A stretch of DNA of 6,195 nt from CAYNGH01 sp964396845 (lineage in GTDB: Bacteria > Vulcanimicrobiota > JAJTBE01 > CAYNGH01), in assembly GCA_964396845.1 (NCBI GenBank), contig CAYNGH010000184.1, positions 1 through 6,195 of the forward strand. Reading direction: 5' to 3'. The notes beneath the pieces are model-generated. The model was not told where the DNA came from. It ran no database searches and was given only the letters and a program-made list of their open reading frames with translations. The position numbers and the translations under genes were made by a program. Below, piece after piece: positions 5,690-6,195 of the stretch; position 1 is the first letter of the stretch, and each line of letters starts with the position of its first letter.

Positions 5690-6195
5690 ATGGTCAGGAC
5701 AATTCAATATACAAGGGGTTCAGCCAACGGCAGTGGTCGTCTGGGAAAATTCACCCAGGAAGAGAACATATTTCGAATTATAAAGAACCGACAGGGGTTG
5801 AAGCTGTTGCTGGCCATGACTGCCGATGAAACCGGGGCTTACCCCGGCGGGACTCATCCCAGCACTCTGGCATCAGATATGGTGGGGGAATTTTTTAAAT
5901 CCGATTTCCTGCTGAATCTAAAAAAAGATGACGACGACAGGGTTATCACCGAGGGGATCCGGGAATTATTCAACCGAATTAACACGTTGATTTATTCTCA
6001 AGGCTTAAATGAAGGCCAGCACGTGAAGCTGTCGGTGAGCCTTGTCCTGATGGTGGAGGACACCCTTTACGCCGGCCATATCGGCACCGGCAGGATACTG
6101 CTGATGCAGGGAAACAACCAGGAACAGCTTTCTTCTGACAACTCCTGGCTGTCCCGGGCCATCAAGGAAGGAAGGCTGACCGTTGACCGGGCCAT
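5690..6195 (+). CDS. PP2C-like phosphatase domain protein, degenerate motifs (3' partial)
   Basis: This is the N-terminal 168 residues of a protein that continues past the right edge. Its pattern follows PP2C Ser/Thr phosphatases of the Stp/PrpC type: TQEENIF (22-28) where the R-x-x-NED region lies, ADETGAYPGG (45-54) for ADGMGGHxGG, ASDMV (61-65) for the AS-x-x-A helix, VEDTLYAGHIGTGRILL (122-138) for the strand carrying VGDSRAYL, and LSSDNS then IKEGRLTVDRA for LTxDHS and the G-x-I-T-x-E-E-A helix. The invariant Gly after Asp46 is Glu, GTT is replaced near LSVS (114-117), and GDSR is GTGR (132-135), so the third-metal Asp is Thr. Catalysis may be lost or altered; the C-terminal metal ligands are out of view. 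The reading frame opens after a TGA at 5639-5641. ATG 5690 is chosen because GAGG (5681-5684) lies five bases upstream. It is divergent from hsp20. Confidence 0.6.
   Translation, partial: MVRTIQYTRGSANGSGRLGKFTQEENIFRIIKNRQGLKLLLAMTADETGAYPGGTHPSTLASDMVGEFFKSDFLLNLKKDDDDRVITEGIRELFNRINTLIYSQGLNEGQHVKLSVSLVLMVEDTLYAGHIGTGRILLMQGNNQEQLSSDNSWLSRAIKEGRLTVDRA

Noticed and set aside
1..6195. CRISPR arrays, tRNA genes, insertion sequences or prophage genes
   Set aside because: No regularly spaced direct repeats, tRNA-like cloverleaf, transposase or phage protein could be seen on either strand.

Overview
The window reads as an ordinary bacterial chromosome segment of intermediate base composition, with standard genetic code, Shine-Dalgarno (SD) sites of the AGGAGG type and compact operons. 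Export signals, a metal ABC transporter, TPR and ankyrin proteins and a PP2C-like protein together would suit a free-living spirochaete or a related anaerobe. No rRNA or lineage marker is present, so this placement is only a guess.

Left block, plus strand (3-3748): an ABC ATPase and an ABC-3 family membrane permease overlap by one base (TGATG). They form the energy and channel parts of a zinc- or manganese-type importer. The solute-binding protein is not here and may lie left of the window. After a 118-base gap with inverted repeats touching the next SD site come two probable envelope proteins. The first is a secreted 198-residue protein with a copper-amine-oxidase-N-like (stalk) domain and a jelly-roll-like C-terminal part. 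The second is a 451-residue membrane-anchored TPR protein.

Middle block, minus strand (3895-5233): an ankyrin-repeat protein made of two copies of a four-repeat module is transcribed convergently to the TPR gene. A well-formed sigma70-like promoter sits directly upstream. Upstream of that is an Hsp20 small heat-shock chaperone gene with its own rho-independent terminator, so the two genes look like separate transcription units.

Right block (5234-6195): a 456-base intergenic region separates hsp20 from a divergent plus-strand gene cut off by the right edge. An AT-rich half next to hsp20 carries a near-palindromic operator-like element. A sharply GC-rich part (about 5377-5571) is full of inverted repeats, including two helices that compete for the same bases around a perfect 9-base SD sequence. 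The partial gene encodes the N-terminal 168 residues of a PP2C-type phosphatase fold. Its DGxGG, GTT, GDSR and DHS signature motifs are altered, so it may be a pseudophosphatase or a very divergent phosphatase.

The strongest candidates for something undescribed are the GC-rich structured island and the degenerate PP2C-like gene behind it. Neither can be settled without homology searches and transcript data.
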